This document shows positions 1 through 9,212 of a DNA stretch of 64,000 nucleotides, one piece after another. A program made the position numbers and the translations under genes. The DNA comes from CBDCGS01 sp965216915 (GTDB lineage: Bacteria; Pseudomonadota; Alphaproteobacteria; UBA828), in NCBI GenBank assembly GCA_965216915.1, contig CBDCGS010000005.1:372001-436000 (forward strand). The letters run 5' to 3'. Position 1 is the stretch's first letter, and each line of letters opens with the position of its first letter. Under the pieces are notes generated by a model. It did not search any database. It was not told where the DNA came from and was given only the letters and a program-made list of their open reading frames with translations.

Positions 1-263
1 ACCGCCCAGGGGAAGAGGAAGGCCACCTCGAGATCGAAGATGATGAAAAGGATTGCGACCAGATAGAAGCGCACGTCGAAGCGCCCCCGCGCGTCCTCGA
101 ACGCGTCAAACCCGCACTCATAGGCCGACACCTTCTCGGCATCGGGGCGCTGCGGCGCGACGACATAGGAGCCGACGATCGCCGCGATCGACATCGCGAC
201 CGCAAGGCCGAGAAAGATGACGATGGGAAGATATTCGGACAGGAGGGAGTCGGGGGCGATCAT
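1..263 (-). CDS. nuoA: NADH-quinone oxidoreductase subunit A, 3' end beyond the window
   Basis: NuoA is a small membrane subunit of respiratory complex I. The reverse strand reads from ATG at 263 (MIAPDSLLSEYLPIVIF...) and runs off the left edge after 87 codons. An N-terminal hydrophobic helix (about residues 12-35) is followed by the family signature YECGFDAFEDARGRFDVRFY, where the Cys sits in the loop near the quinone channel, and then a second helix beginning LVAILFIIFDLEVAFLFPW. These motifs are diagnostic for NuoA/ND3. As the first gene of the nuo operon it would be followed by nuoB to the left. tRNA-Asp lies 124 bp upstream on the same strand. Confidence 0.96.
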   Translation of the reverse strand, partial: MIAPDSLLSEYLPIVIFLGLAVAMSIAAIVGSYVVAPQRPDAEKVSAYECGFDAFEDARGRFDVRFYLVAILFIIFDLEVAFLFPWA

Positions 264-386
264 GGTCTTATCGAGCTTCTCCCGGCTTCATCTGGTGGGC
301 TCGCTCCCCGGGTCTCATGCCAATTATCACGCAAGCAACTTGGTCCGGCGGCTCCAGGCTCTTCGGCAACGCGGCGCGACAGGGCT

Positions 387-464
<78 letters not shown>

Positions 465-564
465 AACGCCGTCGCCGTGCAGCCGGAACTACCGGAGCGC
501 CTTGATGTAGAACAGAGACCCTGCCGGGTCAAGGCGCTTGCCAAGGCCTGGAGCGGGCAGGACG

Positions 565-2709
565 CTAGGCTAGGACGAAACCCTCGGCGCGGAACGGCAT
601 GCGCCGGAGCCTGGTGCCGGTCGCGCGGAAGATGGCCGCCGCGAGCGCGGGTGCAACCGGCGGCAATCCGGGCTCGCCGACGCCGCCGACGGGCGAGTCG
701 CCCATCACGATATGCACGTCGATCTCGGGCACCTGCCCGATCCCGATCCAGTCCAGGTCGTGAAACTGCGATTGTTCGATTTGGCCGTCGTGCACGGTCA
801 GCCCGCCATTGAAGGCCATGTTGATGCCATCGACGATCGAGCCTTCCATCTGGGCGCGGATGATGTCGGGGTTCACGGGCGGGCCGCAGTCGATCGCGCA
901 GGTCACGCGGTGCACGCGCACCTCGTCAAACTCCACGGAAAGCTCGACCACGTGGCCGACGATGCTGCCCATGCCGCGGTTGATCGCTAGGCCGCGGACG
1001 CGGCCCGGGAAGGGCGCGCGATCCCAGCCGCTGCGGTCGCGCAGCAGGCTGAGGACGCGGCGCATCGCAGGATCGCCATCGCCGATCAACCGGGCGCGCA
1101 GGGCGAACGGGTCGAGGTCGCTCAACACCGCGACCTCGTCGATGAAGCCCTCCTGGAAAAACGCGTTGTGGCGGTGCCCCACCGCCCGCCAGAAGCCGGC
1201 CGGAAGCCCGATCTCCTGGATCCGCACCGACGTCCTGCGGTGCGCGACGCGGTAGGACTGTTCCGCCAGGCCGTGGACCACCGAGACGTCGATGCCAAAC
1301 TCGGCGGCCGGCGGGAAGAGCCGCGTCATCACGGGCGGTGCGACCACCGTTGTTTCCCACGCGACCGGCAGGCCCGCTTCGTCGAGACCGCCGCGCATGC
1401 GGCCGACCACCATCCCGCCCGGCAGGTCGCAGGTCACATCCTCCTCGCGCGGCCAGATCAGCTTGACCGGCCGGCCGACCGCGCGCGCGACCAACGCGGC
1501 CTCCACCGCATAGTCATACTCGCCCCGCCGACCGAACCCGCCGCCGAGCAGCGTCGTGTGGACGCGCACGCGATCCGGCGACAGGCCCAGCGCCGTGCCG
1601 ACGCCGATCTGGATGGCGGTCGGGCTTTGGCAGGGCGCCCAAATCTCGGCGCCGTCCGCGTCGACGCGGGCCGTCGCGTTCATCGGCTCCATGGTGAAAT
1701 GGGCGATCAGCGGCACCTCGTAGATCATCTCGATCCGCTGCGGCGCACGTGCGAGCGCATCGGCGACATCGCCGGTCTCGACGACCGGCTCCGCGGGTAG
1801 GTCGAGGCCGGCGAGCAAATCTTGGCGGATGGTCTCCGTGGTGCGTCCGGCGTTCGGCCCGGGGTCCCAATCCGGACGCAACGCGCGGGCGCCCTTGAGC
1901 GCCGGCCAGTAGCTCTCCGCCACCACGGCGACGGCGTGGTCCAAAGGCACGACCTGATGCACGCCGGCGACGGCGAGCGCGGGGGCGGGATCGACCGCAC
2001 GAAGCGAGCCGCCATGGGCCGGGCTGTGGCGGATCGTCGCGACCAGCGCGTCCTCGAGCGCGATGTCGATGCCGAAGATCGCCGCGCCCGTCACCTTGTC
2101 GGGCAGGTCGTTGCGCGGCACGGAGCGCCCGATCTCGGTCCAGGCAGCGCGCGGCTTGAGCGGCACGTTCTCGGGCGGCTCCCGCTTTGCGGCATCGCTC
2201 GCGAGCGCGCCATAGGTCTCGTACCGTCCCGACGCCACGTGGTGGACGGCGCCGTCGCGGGCGAGGCAACTCTCGAGGGGGACACCCCAGCGATCGGCGG
2301 CGGCGGCGCGGAGCATTTCGCGCGCGCTCGCGCCCGCACGGCGTAACGTCTCGAAGCCGATACGCACGCTGAGGCTGCCGCCGGTCTGCTGGACCAAGAT
2401 ACCGAATATAGGGAGCGCGTAGACCGGTTCGGACGGCGCGGCCTCGACCTGGATCGCGTCGGTGGCGACACCGAGCTCCTCCGCGATGAGCTGCGCCTCG
2501 GCGGTGAAGACGCCCTGCCCCATCTCCGCGTTGGGGCATAGGAAATGAATGCTGCCGTCGCTCTCGATGCGGAGATAGGCGGTGAGCATGGTGGGCGCGT
2601 CCGGCCCGGTGCGCGCAGCCCGCGTCGGCAGCGGAAAGCTCAGGGTCAACGCCGCCGCCGCACCCGCGGCCCCACCCAGAAAGGCGCGTCTCGAGAGCGG
2701 GAGCGCCAT
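565..2709 (-). CDS. Molybdopterin-binding subunit of an isoquinoline 1-oxidoreductase-like molybdenum hydroxylase
   Basis: This is the large catalytic subunit of a xanthine-dehydrogenase-family enzyme that hydroxylates N-heterocycles or oxidises aldehydes (IorB type). The 714-residue protein starts at ATG 2709 with a twin-arginine signal (SRRAFLGG) and an Ala-rich hydrophobic stretch, so the folded cofactor-loaded enzyme is expected in the periplasm. Molybdopterin motifs include GGGFGRRGEYDYAVEAALVA and GFWRAVGHRHNAFFQEGFIDE. Near the C terminus GGVGEPGLPPVAPALAAA carries the catalytic Glu of the family. The start codon shares one base (TGATG) with the stop of the 2Fe-2S subunit, indicating translational coupling. 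The physiological substrate cannot be told from sequence; the isoquinoline label is by family resemblance. Confidence 0.93.
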   Translation of the reverse strand: MALPLSRRAFLGGAAGAAAALTLSFPLPTRAARTGPDAPTMLTAYLRIESDGSIHFLCPNAEMGQGVFTAEAQLIAEELGVATDAIQVEAAPSEPVYALPIFGILVQQTGGSLSVRIGFETLRRAGASAREMLRAAAADRWGVPLESCLARDGAVHHVASGRYETYGALASDAAKREPPENVPLKPRAAWTEIGRSVPRNDLPDKVTGAAIFGIDIALEDALVATIRHSPAHGGSLRAVDPAPALAVAGVHQVVPLDHAVAVVAESYWPALKGARALRPDWDPGPNAGRTTETIRQDLLAGLDLPAEPVVETGDVADALARAPQRIEMIYEVPLIAHFTMEPMNATARVDADGAEIWAPCQSPTAIQIGVGTALGLSPDRVRVHTTLLGGGFGRRGEYDYAVEAALVARAVGRPVKLIWPREEDVTCDLPGGMVVGRMRGGLDEAGLPVAWETTVVAPPVMTRLFPPAAEFGIDVSVVHGLAEQSYRVAHRRTSVRIQEIGLPAGFWRAVGHRHNAFFQEGFIDEVAVLSDLDPFALRARLIGDGDPAMRRVLSLLRDRSGWDRAPFPGRVRGLAINRGMGSIVGHVVELSVEFDEVRVHRVTCAIDCGPPVNPDIIRAQMEGSIVDGINMAFNGGLTVHDGQIEQSQFHDLDWIGIGQVPEIDVHIVMGDSPVGGVGEPGLPPVAPALAAAIFRATGTRLRRMPFRAEGFVLA

Positions 2710-3173
2710 CAGATCACCTCCGCCGCAAGCTCGGCGGCACGTTTCACGGCGCGGCGGATCCTGACATAGGTGCCGCAGCGGCAGATGTTGGTCATCGTCG
2801 CGTCGATGTCGCGATCGCTCGGCGCCGGCACCTCCTCGATGAGGCGGGCCGCCGTCATGATCATGCCGGACTGGCAGTAGCCGCATTGCGGCACCTGCTC
2901 CTCGAGCCAGGCGCGCTGCACGGGGTGCGAGCCGTCCGGCGAGAGCCCCTCGATGGTGGTCACCAGCGCATGGTCGAGCGAGCCCACCGGCACGGCGCAG
3001 CTTCGCGTCGGCTCGCCGTCGATATGCACGGTGCAGGCACCGCACGCCGCGACGCCGCAGCCGAACTTGGTTCCCGTCAGCCCGAGCTGATCGCGCAGCA
3101 CCCAGAGGAGCGGCGTCTCCGGATCGACATCGAGCGCATGCTCCTCCCCGTTCACCCAGAGCGTGATGGCCAT
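2709..3173 (-). CDS. 2Fe-2S subunit of the molybdenum hydroxylase
   Basis: This is the electron-transfer subunit (IorA type, 154 aa, typical length). A plant-ferredoxin-like 2Fe-2S domain has Cys39, Cys44, Cys47 and Cys59 (GTKFGCGVAACGACTVHIDG). A C-terminal helical 2Fe-2S domain has Cys97, Cys100, Cys131 and Cys133 (QCGYCQSGMI and ICRCGTYVRIR). Both sets are complete, so two clusters should form. There is no signal peptide; the protein is presumably co-exported with its Tat-bearing partner encoded immediately downstream. The order is cytochrome-like gene, 2Fe-2S subunit, large subunit, all on the minus strand with 32 bp and -1 bp spacing. Confidence 0.95.
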   Translation of the reverse strand: MAITLWVNGEEHALDVDPETPLLWVLRDQLGLTGTKFGCGVAACGACTVHIDGEPTRSCAVPVGSLDHALVTTIEGLSPDGSHPVQRAWLEEQVPQCGYCQSGMIMTAARLIEEVPAPSDRDIDATMTNICRCGTYVRIRRAVKRAAELAAEVI

Positions 3174-3205
3174 CTCAGTGTCTCCTCACTGGCGCAGCGG
3201 TCGCC

Positions 3206-3883
3206 TCAGGGGCACGGCGCCCCGGTGCGCGCCCATTCGCTGACCGCGCCGACGAAGTGCTCGAACGACACGGTCGGCTGCTCGCGCGGCGTGCCATCGG
3301 GGCGCAATCCCGGCGACCAGGCCCAGGCGATCAAGGGATCATTCTCGACATGATGGCGGATCGCGCCGGGCGTGCGCCCGCCATTCGACGCGGGGTCGCG
3401 CAGCGCGAAGCAGGCCTCGAACGGCTCGAGGCCATCCCAGCCCGTGCTCGCCGGCGCGAGCGACCAGCGCGGCCCCCCGGGCACGCCGCTCGCGTCATGG
3501 TTCGCATCGCGGTGGCAGGTGTGGCAGCGAAAGCCCGGCACACCATTGCCGGTGGGCCCGCGCTGGACGCCGAACGGGTGCAGGCGGCGCTCCATTCCCT
3601 GGCGCGGCACATCGCCCACCACGTGGCAATTGATGCAACGCGGGTGCTGCATCACCTGGATCATGGTTTCGAAGGCTGCGAGGCCGCGTTCCTCTGCGCT
3701 GGTGCCGGCGGTCTCCGCCCGCGCCTCGCCAGAGAGCCCGATGGACGAGAGGCCCAGCGATGCGATGCCCAAACACGCGAAGGTCGCGAGGACCGCCGGG
3801 GCGGCACGGGGAAAAGACCACAAGAGGCGGACCGCGCACCACAGGCGCGCACCGACGCTCATGCTCCCCGCTCGCCTCGCCAT
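3206..3883 (-). CDS. Exported dihaem c-type cytochrome-like protein linked to the hydroxylase
   Basis: The 225-aa product has an N-terminal basic region and a hydrophobic segment (about residues 28-50), consistent with a signal peptide or anchor. Two haem c attachment motifs, CINCH (83-87) and CHTCH (120-124), follow. The rest shows no other recognised domain; proteins like this are often labelled isoquinoline 1-oxidoreductase subunit in genomes. It is the first gene of the three-gene hydroxylase unit, 32 bp upstream of the 2Fe-2S subunit. A periplasmic electron acceptor passing electrons from the 2Fe-2S centres to the respiratory chain is the natural inference. The start at 3883 was taken because it precedes a basic n-region; a start at the internal Met8 is also possible. 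Confidence 0.8.
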   Translation of the reverse strand: MARRAGSMSVGARLWCAVRLLWSFPRAAPAVLATFACLGIASLGLSSIGLSGEARAETAGTSAEERGLAAFETMIQVMQHPRCINCHVVGDVPRQGMERRLHPFGVQRGPTGNGVPGFRCHTCHRDANHDASGVPGGPRWSLAPASTGWDGLEPFEACFALRDPASNGGRTPGAIRHHVENDPLIAWAWSPGLRPDGTPREQPTVSFEHFVGAVSEWARTGAPCP

Positions 3884-3911
3884 CGCTTCTCACCTGGGGG
3901 CGTGAGAGAGC

Positions 3912-4169
3912 TCAATCAAGTGGCGCGCGCGCGACACGGCGCCCGTCTCCGGTCTCGCCGGCAAGCCGCGCGCCCGATGTCGAGAGGGCCGCTGCATGGT
4001 CGGGTCTGGAACACCCGGCGCCGCCGCCGTGCTTGTGTGCGTGGGCACCCACCGCGCCGCCGCGGCTATGTCCGCGGCTCTGCCCCTCCTCGGATACGAC
4101 GCCGAAAACCAGCGCGACCGCCGCGACGAGACCGAGAGACACCGTCAAACGCCTCAACCGAATTGGCAC
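3912..4169 (-). CDS. Possible small exported His/Gly-rich protein (weak call)
   Basis: A GTG-started frame of 85 codons begins VPIRLRRLTVSLGLVAAVALVFGVV, a credible signal peptide or membrane anchor. A His/Gly-rich stretch (RGHSRGGAVGAHAHKHGGG) and a low-complexity tail follow. A G-rich run lies a few bases before the GTG. It sits just upstream of the cytochrome gene on the same strand, with only 28 bp between them. His-rich exported peptides often bind metals, but nothing here proves a function. Compositional bias of GC-rich DNA could create the frame by chance; the hydrophobic start is the main argument for it. Confidence 0.3.
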   Translation of the reverse strand: MPIRLRRLTVSLGLVAAVALVFGVVSEEGQSRGHSRGGAVGAHAHKHGGGAGCSRPDHAAALSTSGARLAGETGDGRRVARAPLD

Positions 4170-4324
4170 CGTCGAACCCCCGTCAGCGATTGCGCACCGC
4201 ACCCATCGAGACATATAGGCCGTCCCCGCGCGACAGCGAGCGGGTCTTGTCCGGAAACTCGAAGGGTCAACGGCGGAACGAAGTCGTCCCGCGGGCGTCA
4301 CGACGGCGTCGCCGCGACACCGCC

Positions 4325-5674
4325 CTACCCGCTTGATCCGGCGATCGCGACATGGCTGTGCCGAAAGAGCGGAAGGTAGCGGCACGCCGTACGATCCAGC
4401 GCGTGGCTCGCGCGGTCGAAGAGAAACACGTTCTCGAACGAGCCGGTGACCACATAACGTCGGCCGTCGGGATGGAGCGCGAGGCCGCAAGGATAGCGGA
4501 GCCCCATCGCATCCGTGCGGAGAACCCGCGTGATCTCGCCGGTGCGTGCATCCGCGATCATCACGCAATGCGTCGAGGGAAACGTCACGATGACCTGGGC
4601 GTGACGGGCATCGTGCAGAATCGATAGTCCCTGACGCATGAGCGAGGGATCGCCGTCGGGCGCGCTCTCGACAACGAGCGCCGAGCCGACGACGCGGCGG
4701 ATGATGTGCAGCAGCGGCGCGGCCAGGTAGGCCTCGCCGGGCGCGGCGAGACGATCCGCTTCCTTCACCACGCCGCGTTCGCCCTCGGGCGTCGCCCAGG
4801 CACCGTCCACCGCAGTGCCTTTCGTGACCTGGACGACGAAGTAGGTCTCGTCGTCAACCGCGGTCAAATGGCGCGTCTCGGCGTGCGCCTGTGGCACGGT
4901 GATCTTATCCACCAACCGCCCGCTGGCGAGTTCGATCACGGTGATCGAGGGCTCAACAAGCTCCGGGACGACCGCCGCGGGGTTTCGGTTCTGCGTGCTC
5001 CCATAGTTGGCGATCGCGACGTAGCGGCCCGCACCGATCACTTGCAGGTCGTGCGGATGGATGCCGTGGCAACTCGCCGTTTCGAGCACCGCGAGCGTCT
5101 CGGGATCGCGAATCGTGATACGCCCGAAATGCTCCTCAGGCCGGCCCGCGTAGGCACGATAAGGCGCGCGCTCGGTCACGAGGAGTGCGGATCCGTCCGG
5201 AAGATATCGGGCGTGGCCGCCGCCCGTATAACCCTCCGCGAACGGCCGTGACAGCGCAATGACATCCAGGCTCGTCGCGTCGAACGCGAGCATTCGGCGA
5301 TCGCGGATGGACGCGAACACGCCCGTGTTCCGCCTCGGCGCCAAAACGACCGCGTGGCCCTGAAGCGGATAAGCCGCCCGCGCCGCCTTCCCGGTCGTCA
5401 AGTCGATGCGGCTCAGGAGCGTGACCGCACCATCGTGCCCCGCCGGCACCGCTCTGCCGAGCCGGCGATCCTCACGCAAGGGTAGACCGTCAACCAAGGC
5501 GGCGTCGCTCTCATAACCCGGAACGAACAGGGTCGTACCGGCGGCCAAGCGCCCTGCCCAGCCGTCCATCTCTTTGGATTGCGTCACGCCTTCGGTGCCC
5601 GCCCTCGCCGCCCCGATCATCGCCGGTGCGGCCGTGATCGATGCGAGACCTGAAATGAAAGACCGTCGATCCAT
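4325..5674 (-). CDS. Tat-exported DUF1513-like beta-propeller protein
   Basis: The 449-aa protein starts at ATG 5674 with MDRRSFISGLASITAAPAMIG, a twin-arginine-like signal. The mature part has repeated beta-strand/loop units typical of six- to seven-bladed propellers. These include HARYLPDGSALLVTE, SCHGIHPHDLQVIGAGRYVAIANYGS and LRYPCGLALHPDGRRYVVTG. The GIHPHDL...VAIANYG segment matches the DUF1513 pattern of periplasmic proteins found near iron-uptake genes. No catalytic residues can be assigned. Neighbours do not supply a clear role; the convergent-side gene cluster is the molybdenum hydroxylase. DUF1513 membership is from memory of the motif and is moderately sure. Confidence 0.75.
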   Translation of the reverse strand: MDRRSFISGLASITAAPAMIGAARAGTEGVTQSKEMDGWAGRLAAGTTLFVPGYESDAALVDGLPLREDRRLGRAVPAGHDGAVTLLSRIDLTTGKAARAAYPLQGHAVVLAPRRNTGVFASIRDRRMLAFDATSLDVIALSRPFAEGYTGGGHARYLPDGSALLVTERAPYRAYAGRPEEHFGRITIRDPETLAVLETASCHGIHPHDLQVIGAGRYVAIANYGSTQNRNPAAVVPELVEPSITVIELASGRLVDKITVPQAHAETRHLTAVDDETYFVVQVTKGTAVDGAWATPEGERGVVKEADRLAAPGEAYLAAPLLHIIRRVVGSALVVESAPDGDPSLMRQGLSILHDARHAQVIVTFPSTHCVMIADARTGEITRVLRTDAMGLRYPCGLALHPDGRRYVVTGSFENVFLFDRASHALDRTACRYLPLFRHSHVAIAGSSG

Positions 5675-5757
5675 GGGCCTGAGTGTAACGATTGACAATC
5701 GCTGGCACGCCCGGCCTGGCGGCTTGTTGACGGAGCGCGCGCCGCATGGTCGCATGG

Positions 5758-5809
5758 GAACCGCTTCGCCGCGCCCCGATATTGAACCGCTTCGCCGCGC
5801 CCCGATATT
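5758..5809. repeat. Perfect 26-bp tandem duplication
   Basis: The 26-bp unit beginning GAACCGCTTCGCCGCGCCCC occurs at 5758-5783 and again, identically, at 5784-5809. It lies in the 252-bp divergent intergenic region between the DUF1513 gene and the FecR gene. A recent replication slippage is the simplest explanation; it could alter promoter spacing for either gene. Confidence 0.95.
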
Positions 5810-5926
5810 TACGTCGCGTCCATCATTACATCGCATTTATGGCGGCGTACGGCACGGGACGCGAGTCACGCATCTCGAAGCAGGCCACCTGACCCATGCC
5901 CCGCGGTCGAAACAGTAAGGCTGATC

Positions 5927-6598
5927 ATGTGTAAACCCATCATCTTTTCGTTCATCGCAGCCCTCGCCCTGCTCGCCCCCCTGCGATTTGTCGCGGCCGA
6001 CGAAATCGGCTCCGTGAGAGCGGTTCACTTGGGCGCATACGGGACGATGCCGGGTGAGGATCGGGAGCGTCTCTATGCCCGCGACGACGTGTTCGTCGAC
6101 GAGCTGATCCAGACGACCAAGAAGGCGCGAGCTCAGATCCGCTTCCTGGACGACACCGATCTTCACCTCGGCCCGTTGAGCGAGGTGCGCCTGGACGAGT
6201 TCATCTACGATCCGGATCAGAGCACGGGCGCGTTCGTGGCCGACCTTGGGATCGGCGTGTTCCGCTTCGTCACGGGGGAAATCCCGAGCGACGCGATCCA
6301 GGTGATCACGCCCGTCGCCGTCATCGGCGTGCGCGGCACAGATTTCCTGGTCAAGGTCATCGAGCGGACGGAGAACGACACGGTCGTCGCGTGCATTCGG
6401 ATCGAAGTGTACGACGGCACGCTCACAGCGAGGCCGCGCGAGGGCGGCGAGGAGATCTCGCTCGAGTCAGGTCAGGTCGGCGCCGGCTGCGATCCCGGTG
6501 CATCCGTCGCCGTGACCACGACGGCCGGCCTGAGCCCCCCCGACATCGTCTCCGGAGAAGGCCCGTCCGGCGAAGTCGGCGGCGGCGGCGGGCACTAA
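5927..6598 (+). CDS. Exported FecR-domain protein
   Basis: The 223-aa product begins with a clear Sec signal peptide (MCKPIIFSFIAALALLAPLRFVAADE). The body matches a FecR domain: AVHLGAYGTMPGEDRERLYARDDVFVDELIQT, then FLDDTDLHLGPLSEVRLDEFIYDP, then VITPVAVIGVRGTDFLVKV, the hallmark TP.A..GVRGT.F strand. A Gly-rich tail ends the protein. FecR domains outside the iron-dicitrate system occur in secreted proteins of unknown function and probably act as binding scaffolds. An AAGG Shine-Dalgarno lies 6 bases before the ATG. The two RTX proteins at 23.4 and 55.4 kb contain related FecR-like sequence. Confidence 0.9.
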   Translation: MCKPIIFSFIAALALLAPLRFVAADEIGSVRAVHLGAYGTMPGEDRERLYARDDVFVDELIQTTKKARAQIRFLDDTDLHLGPLSEVRLDEFIYDPDQSTGAFVADLGIGVFRFVTGEIPSDAIQVITPVAVIGVRGTDFLVKVIERTENDTVVACIRIEVYDGTLTARPREGGEEISLESGQVGAGCDPGASVAVTTTAGLSPPDIVSGEGPSGEVGGGGGH

Positions 6599-6671
6599 GG
6601 CAAGTCGTTCCGGCCGGCAACCCGGAAACGCCGCCGTCGTCCTAGACCGCGCTCGCGCGCCGGGCGTGCGC

Positions 6672-8156
6672 TCAGCCGGTCGCGGCATGCGGCAGCGCCA
6701 CCACCCGCTCTGCCGGCAGCGTGACGGTGATCGTGGTGCCGACGCCGGGCTCGCTCTCCGCGACGAACGCGCCGCCATGGGCCTCGACCAAGCTCTTGGC
6801 GATGGGAATGCCGAGACCCGTGCCATCATATTTGCGATTGAGCGCGGTTTCGGCCTGACCGAACACCTCGAGCGCGCGCGCGAGCTCGCTCTCGCTCATG
6901 CCGATCCCGGTGTCCGCGACGACGAACCGGAAGGCACCATCCGCGGCCAGGCGGGCTTCGACCGTGACGTGACCGCCCGGCTCGGTGAACTTGACCGCGT
7001 TGGAGAGGAGGTTGATCAGGACCTGCTTGATGCGCAGCTCGTCGACCCGCAGCATCGGCAAGTCGGCGGGGCACACAAAGCTCAATGTCACGTTCGATTT
7101 CTCTGCTTCGCCGATCACGAAATTCTCGCAAAACTGCACCAGCGCCGCAGGGTTGACGACGCTTTCGGAGAGCTCCATGCGACCGGCCTCGATCTTGGAG
7201 ATGTCGAGGATGTCGCCAATCGTTCCCAAGAGGTGCTGTCCCGACTGATGGATGTCTTCGATGTAGCTGCGGTAGCGCGCATCCCCGATCGGCCCGAACG
7301 CCTCCTTCTTCATGAGCTGGGCGAAACCGATGATCGCGTTCAGCGGCGTGCGAAGCTCGTGGCTCATGTTGGCGAGAAAGCTCGATTTGGCCTGGTTGGC
7401 CGCCTCCGCCCGCTCCTTCGCGTCCGCGAGCTGCTCGGCGACCTCCCGCTGCCGTCGCTCGCTCTCGCGGAGCGCGACGTCGATCAGATCGCGCTCCGCG
7501 AGCTCCTGCGCGAGCGACTTGCGCAAGACCATATTGCCGACCAAGGCCGCGCTGCTGCGGCGCGTGAGCGACAGGAGCACGCCGACGAACGCGACACAAA
7601 GCCCGCCGAGGGCGATCAGGATCTCGTGCCCGCTGCTCAGCATGACCGCTGCGGCCGGAAACGGCATGATGATCACGCCGAGATAGGCGGCCGGCGGATA
7701 GGCGTGGAGCAGCGACTGGTAGGCGCTCGTCACGCTCAGCAAAACGATCGCGAGAAAGGCGACGTGATAGGGCGAGCTCGGTTCGAAGAAGAGCACCCCG
7801 GCGCTGCCCCACACCACCGCCTGCGCCGTCGCAAGGCCGGCGAAGAGAAAGAGACCGCGGCGCGGACGATCGCGCAGCCGGCGCTCGACCTTCAGGGCGT
7901 ACCAGAGCGCGAAGCGGAGCGCATTGGTCGCGACGATCGCGACGAGCCAACCGAGGAGCCACGCGCTCGGCTCCAGGGCCCAAAACACCCAACCGAGCAC
8001 GGCCGCGGCAAGGAGCGAGCCAATGGCCCCGGCCGGCCACTGGCGAACCAGCTCGTCCAGCTGCTCCAGAGACGTGTCGGGCCGCGCAACCGGCCCGACC
8101 CCCTCGTCACCGATCGGCCGCTCGGGCGCGATCGGCTTGCTATGCGTGGGATTCAT
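6672..8156 (-). CDS. Membrane sensor histidine kinase
   Basis: The 494-aa kinase has about six hydrophobic segments in residues 43-200 forming the membrane sensor. A coiled linker (about 210-258) follows, then a HisKA domain with H-box NMSHELRTPLNAIIGFAQLM (phospho-acceptor His266). An HATPase_c domain with N box INLLSNAVKFT, G1 DTGIGM and G2 GTGLGI completes it. It resembles the PleC/DivJ class that senses through integral membrane segments. No receiver domain or adjacent response regulator is present, so it is an orphan kinase here. It is convergent with the FecR gene. The signal it senses is not evident. Confidence 0.93.
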   Translation of the reverse strand: MNPTHSKPIAPERPIGDEGVGPVARPDTSLEQLDELVRQWPAGAIGSLLAAAVLGWVFWALEPSAWLLGWLVAIVATNALRFALWYALKVERRLRDRPRRGLFLFAGLATAQAVVWGSAGVLFFEPSSPYHVAFLAIVLLSVTSAYQSLLHAYPPAAYLGVIIMPFPAAAVMLSSGHEILIALGGLCVAFVGVLLSLTRRSSAALVGNMVLRKSLAQELAERDLIDVALRESERRQREVAEQLADAKERAEAANQAKSSFLANMSHELRTPLNAIIGFAQLMKKEAFGPIGDARYRSYIEDIHQSGQHLLGTIGDILDISKIEAGRMELSESVVNPAALVQFCENFVIGEAEKSNVTLSFVCPADLPMLRVDELRIKQVLINLLSNAVKFTEPGGHVTVEARLAADGAFRFVVADTGIGMSESELARALEVFGQAETALNRKYDGTGLGIPIAKSLVEAHGGAFVAESEPGVGTTITVTLPAERVVALPHAATG

Positions 8157-8408
8157 GCGTGCCCCATGGCACTCTCCGCGTCCGTCGCATGAGTACGAAA
8201 AATCGGTAAAGAAATTCTTTTGGAACGCTCTATCCTAAGTTGCAGATTGCCGACGAAAGCTTGAATGCGGTCCGCCGACTAGGGAAAACGCCGACTTCTT
8301 TAGCGCGGCGTCCGTTGGATCCGCGCTGGCGTCGAGGCCAACTGCGCTCTCGATGGCCGGCTCAGCCTATTGGCCCTGCACGGCACTCGAGCGAATTCGG
8401 CCTCCACT

Positions 8409-9209
8409 CTATCGCTCGCGCTGCAGCATGCCGTTTATCGTCAACCCCACGGCTAGGATCACCGCGCCGAGCAGCACGGTAATCAGCCCGACTGCCGGGA
8501 CCATCGGCGTGTAGCCGCCGATCATCTTGCCGTAGAGCCACTCGGGCGTGGTCACGTCCGCGCCGCTGGTGAAGTAGGCTAGCGGAAAGTTGCCCCACGA
8601 TAGCAAGATTGCGAACAGGAATCCGGCGAACACACCCGGTCCCAATAGCGGTAGCGTGATGGTTCGAAAGATCAACCAGCGCGAGGCGCCGAGGTCGTAG
8701 GCTGCTTCCTCGACGGCCGCGTCGTAGCCATAGGCCTGGATCGCGATGATCAGCGTCACAATTGGCACGATCCACACGAGCTGGGCAAAGACGGTCGCGT
8801 GCCAGGACATCTCGATCCCTATCGAGTTGAACCAGAGCTGCAACGCAAGCCCCAGCACTGCCTGCGGAAAGAACACCGGGATCAGCAGGACCCGTTGAAA
8901 GATCGTGCGGCCGCGCCAGTCATAGCGCGCATAGGCGAGCGCACCGAAGAAGGCGAGGATCACCGAGATCAGCGCAACGCACACCGCCACCGTCAGCGAA
9001 GTGAGAAAGCTGTCCTGGACCTGCAGGGACGACCAGGTTTGCTCGTACCATTTCGTGGAGGTTTTGCGGATCGGAAACAGGAAGAACCGCGATTTGGAGA
9101 TCGAGGCCAGCCCGATCGTCACGATCGGCACGTACATGATCACGAGGATCACGCCGATATAGCTAGCCAGTAATCGGCGCGTCAGCGGAGAGACGTTGAG
9201 GCCGCCCAT
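8409..9209 (-). CDS. ABC importer permease, PotC/PotI type
   Basis: This is the second transmembrane subunit of a spermidine/putrescine-like (opine/polyamine) importer, 266 aa with about six helices. The EAA loop EEAAYDLGASRWLIFRTITLPLLGPGVFAG, which contacts the ATPase, is intact. It is the last gene of a minus-strand operon ordered binding protein, ATPase, permease, permease, with only 3 bp to the preceding permease stop. The substrate cannot be assigned beyond the polyamine/opine/iron-type importer class. Confidence 0.93.
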   Translation of the reverse strand: MGGLNVSPLTRRLLASYIGVILVIMYVPIVTIGLASISKSRFFLFPIRKTSTKWYEQTWSSLQVQDSFLTSLTVAVCVALISVILAFFGALAYARYDWRGRTIFQRVLLIPVFFPQAVLGLALQLWFNSIGIEMSWHATVFAQLVWIVPIVTLIIAIQAYGYDAAVEEAAYDLGASRWLIFRTITLPLLGPGVFAGFLFAILLSWGNFPLAYFTSGADVTTPEWLYGKMIGGYTPMVPAVGLITVLLGAVILAVGLTINGMLQRER

Positions 9210-9212
9210 GTT

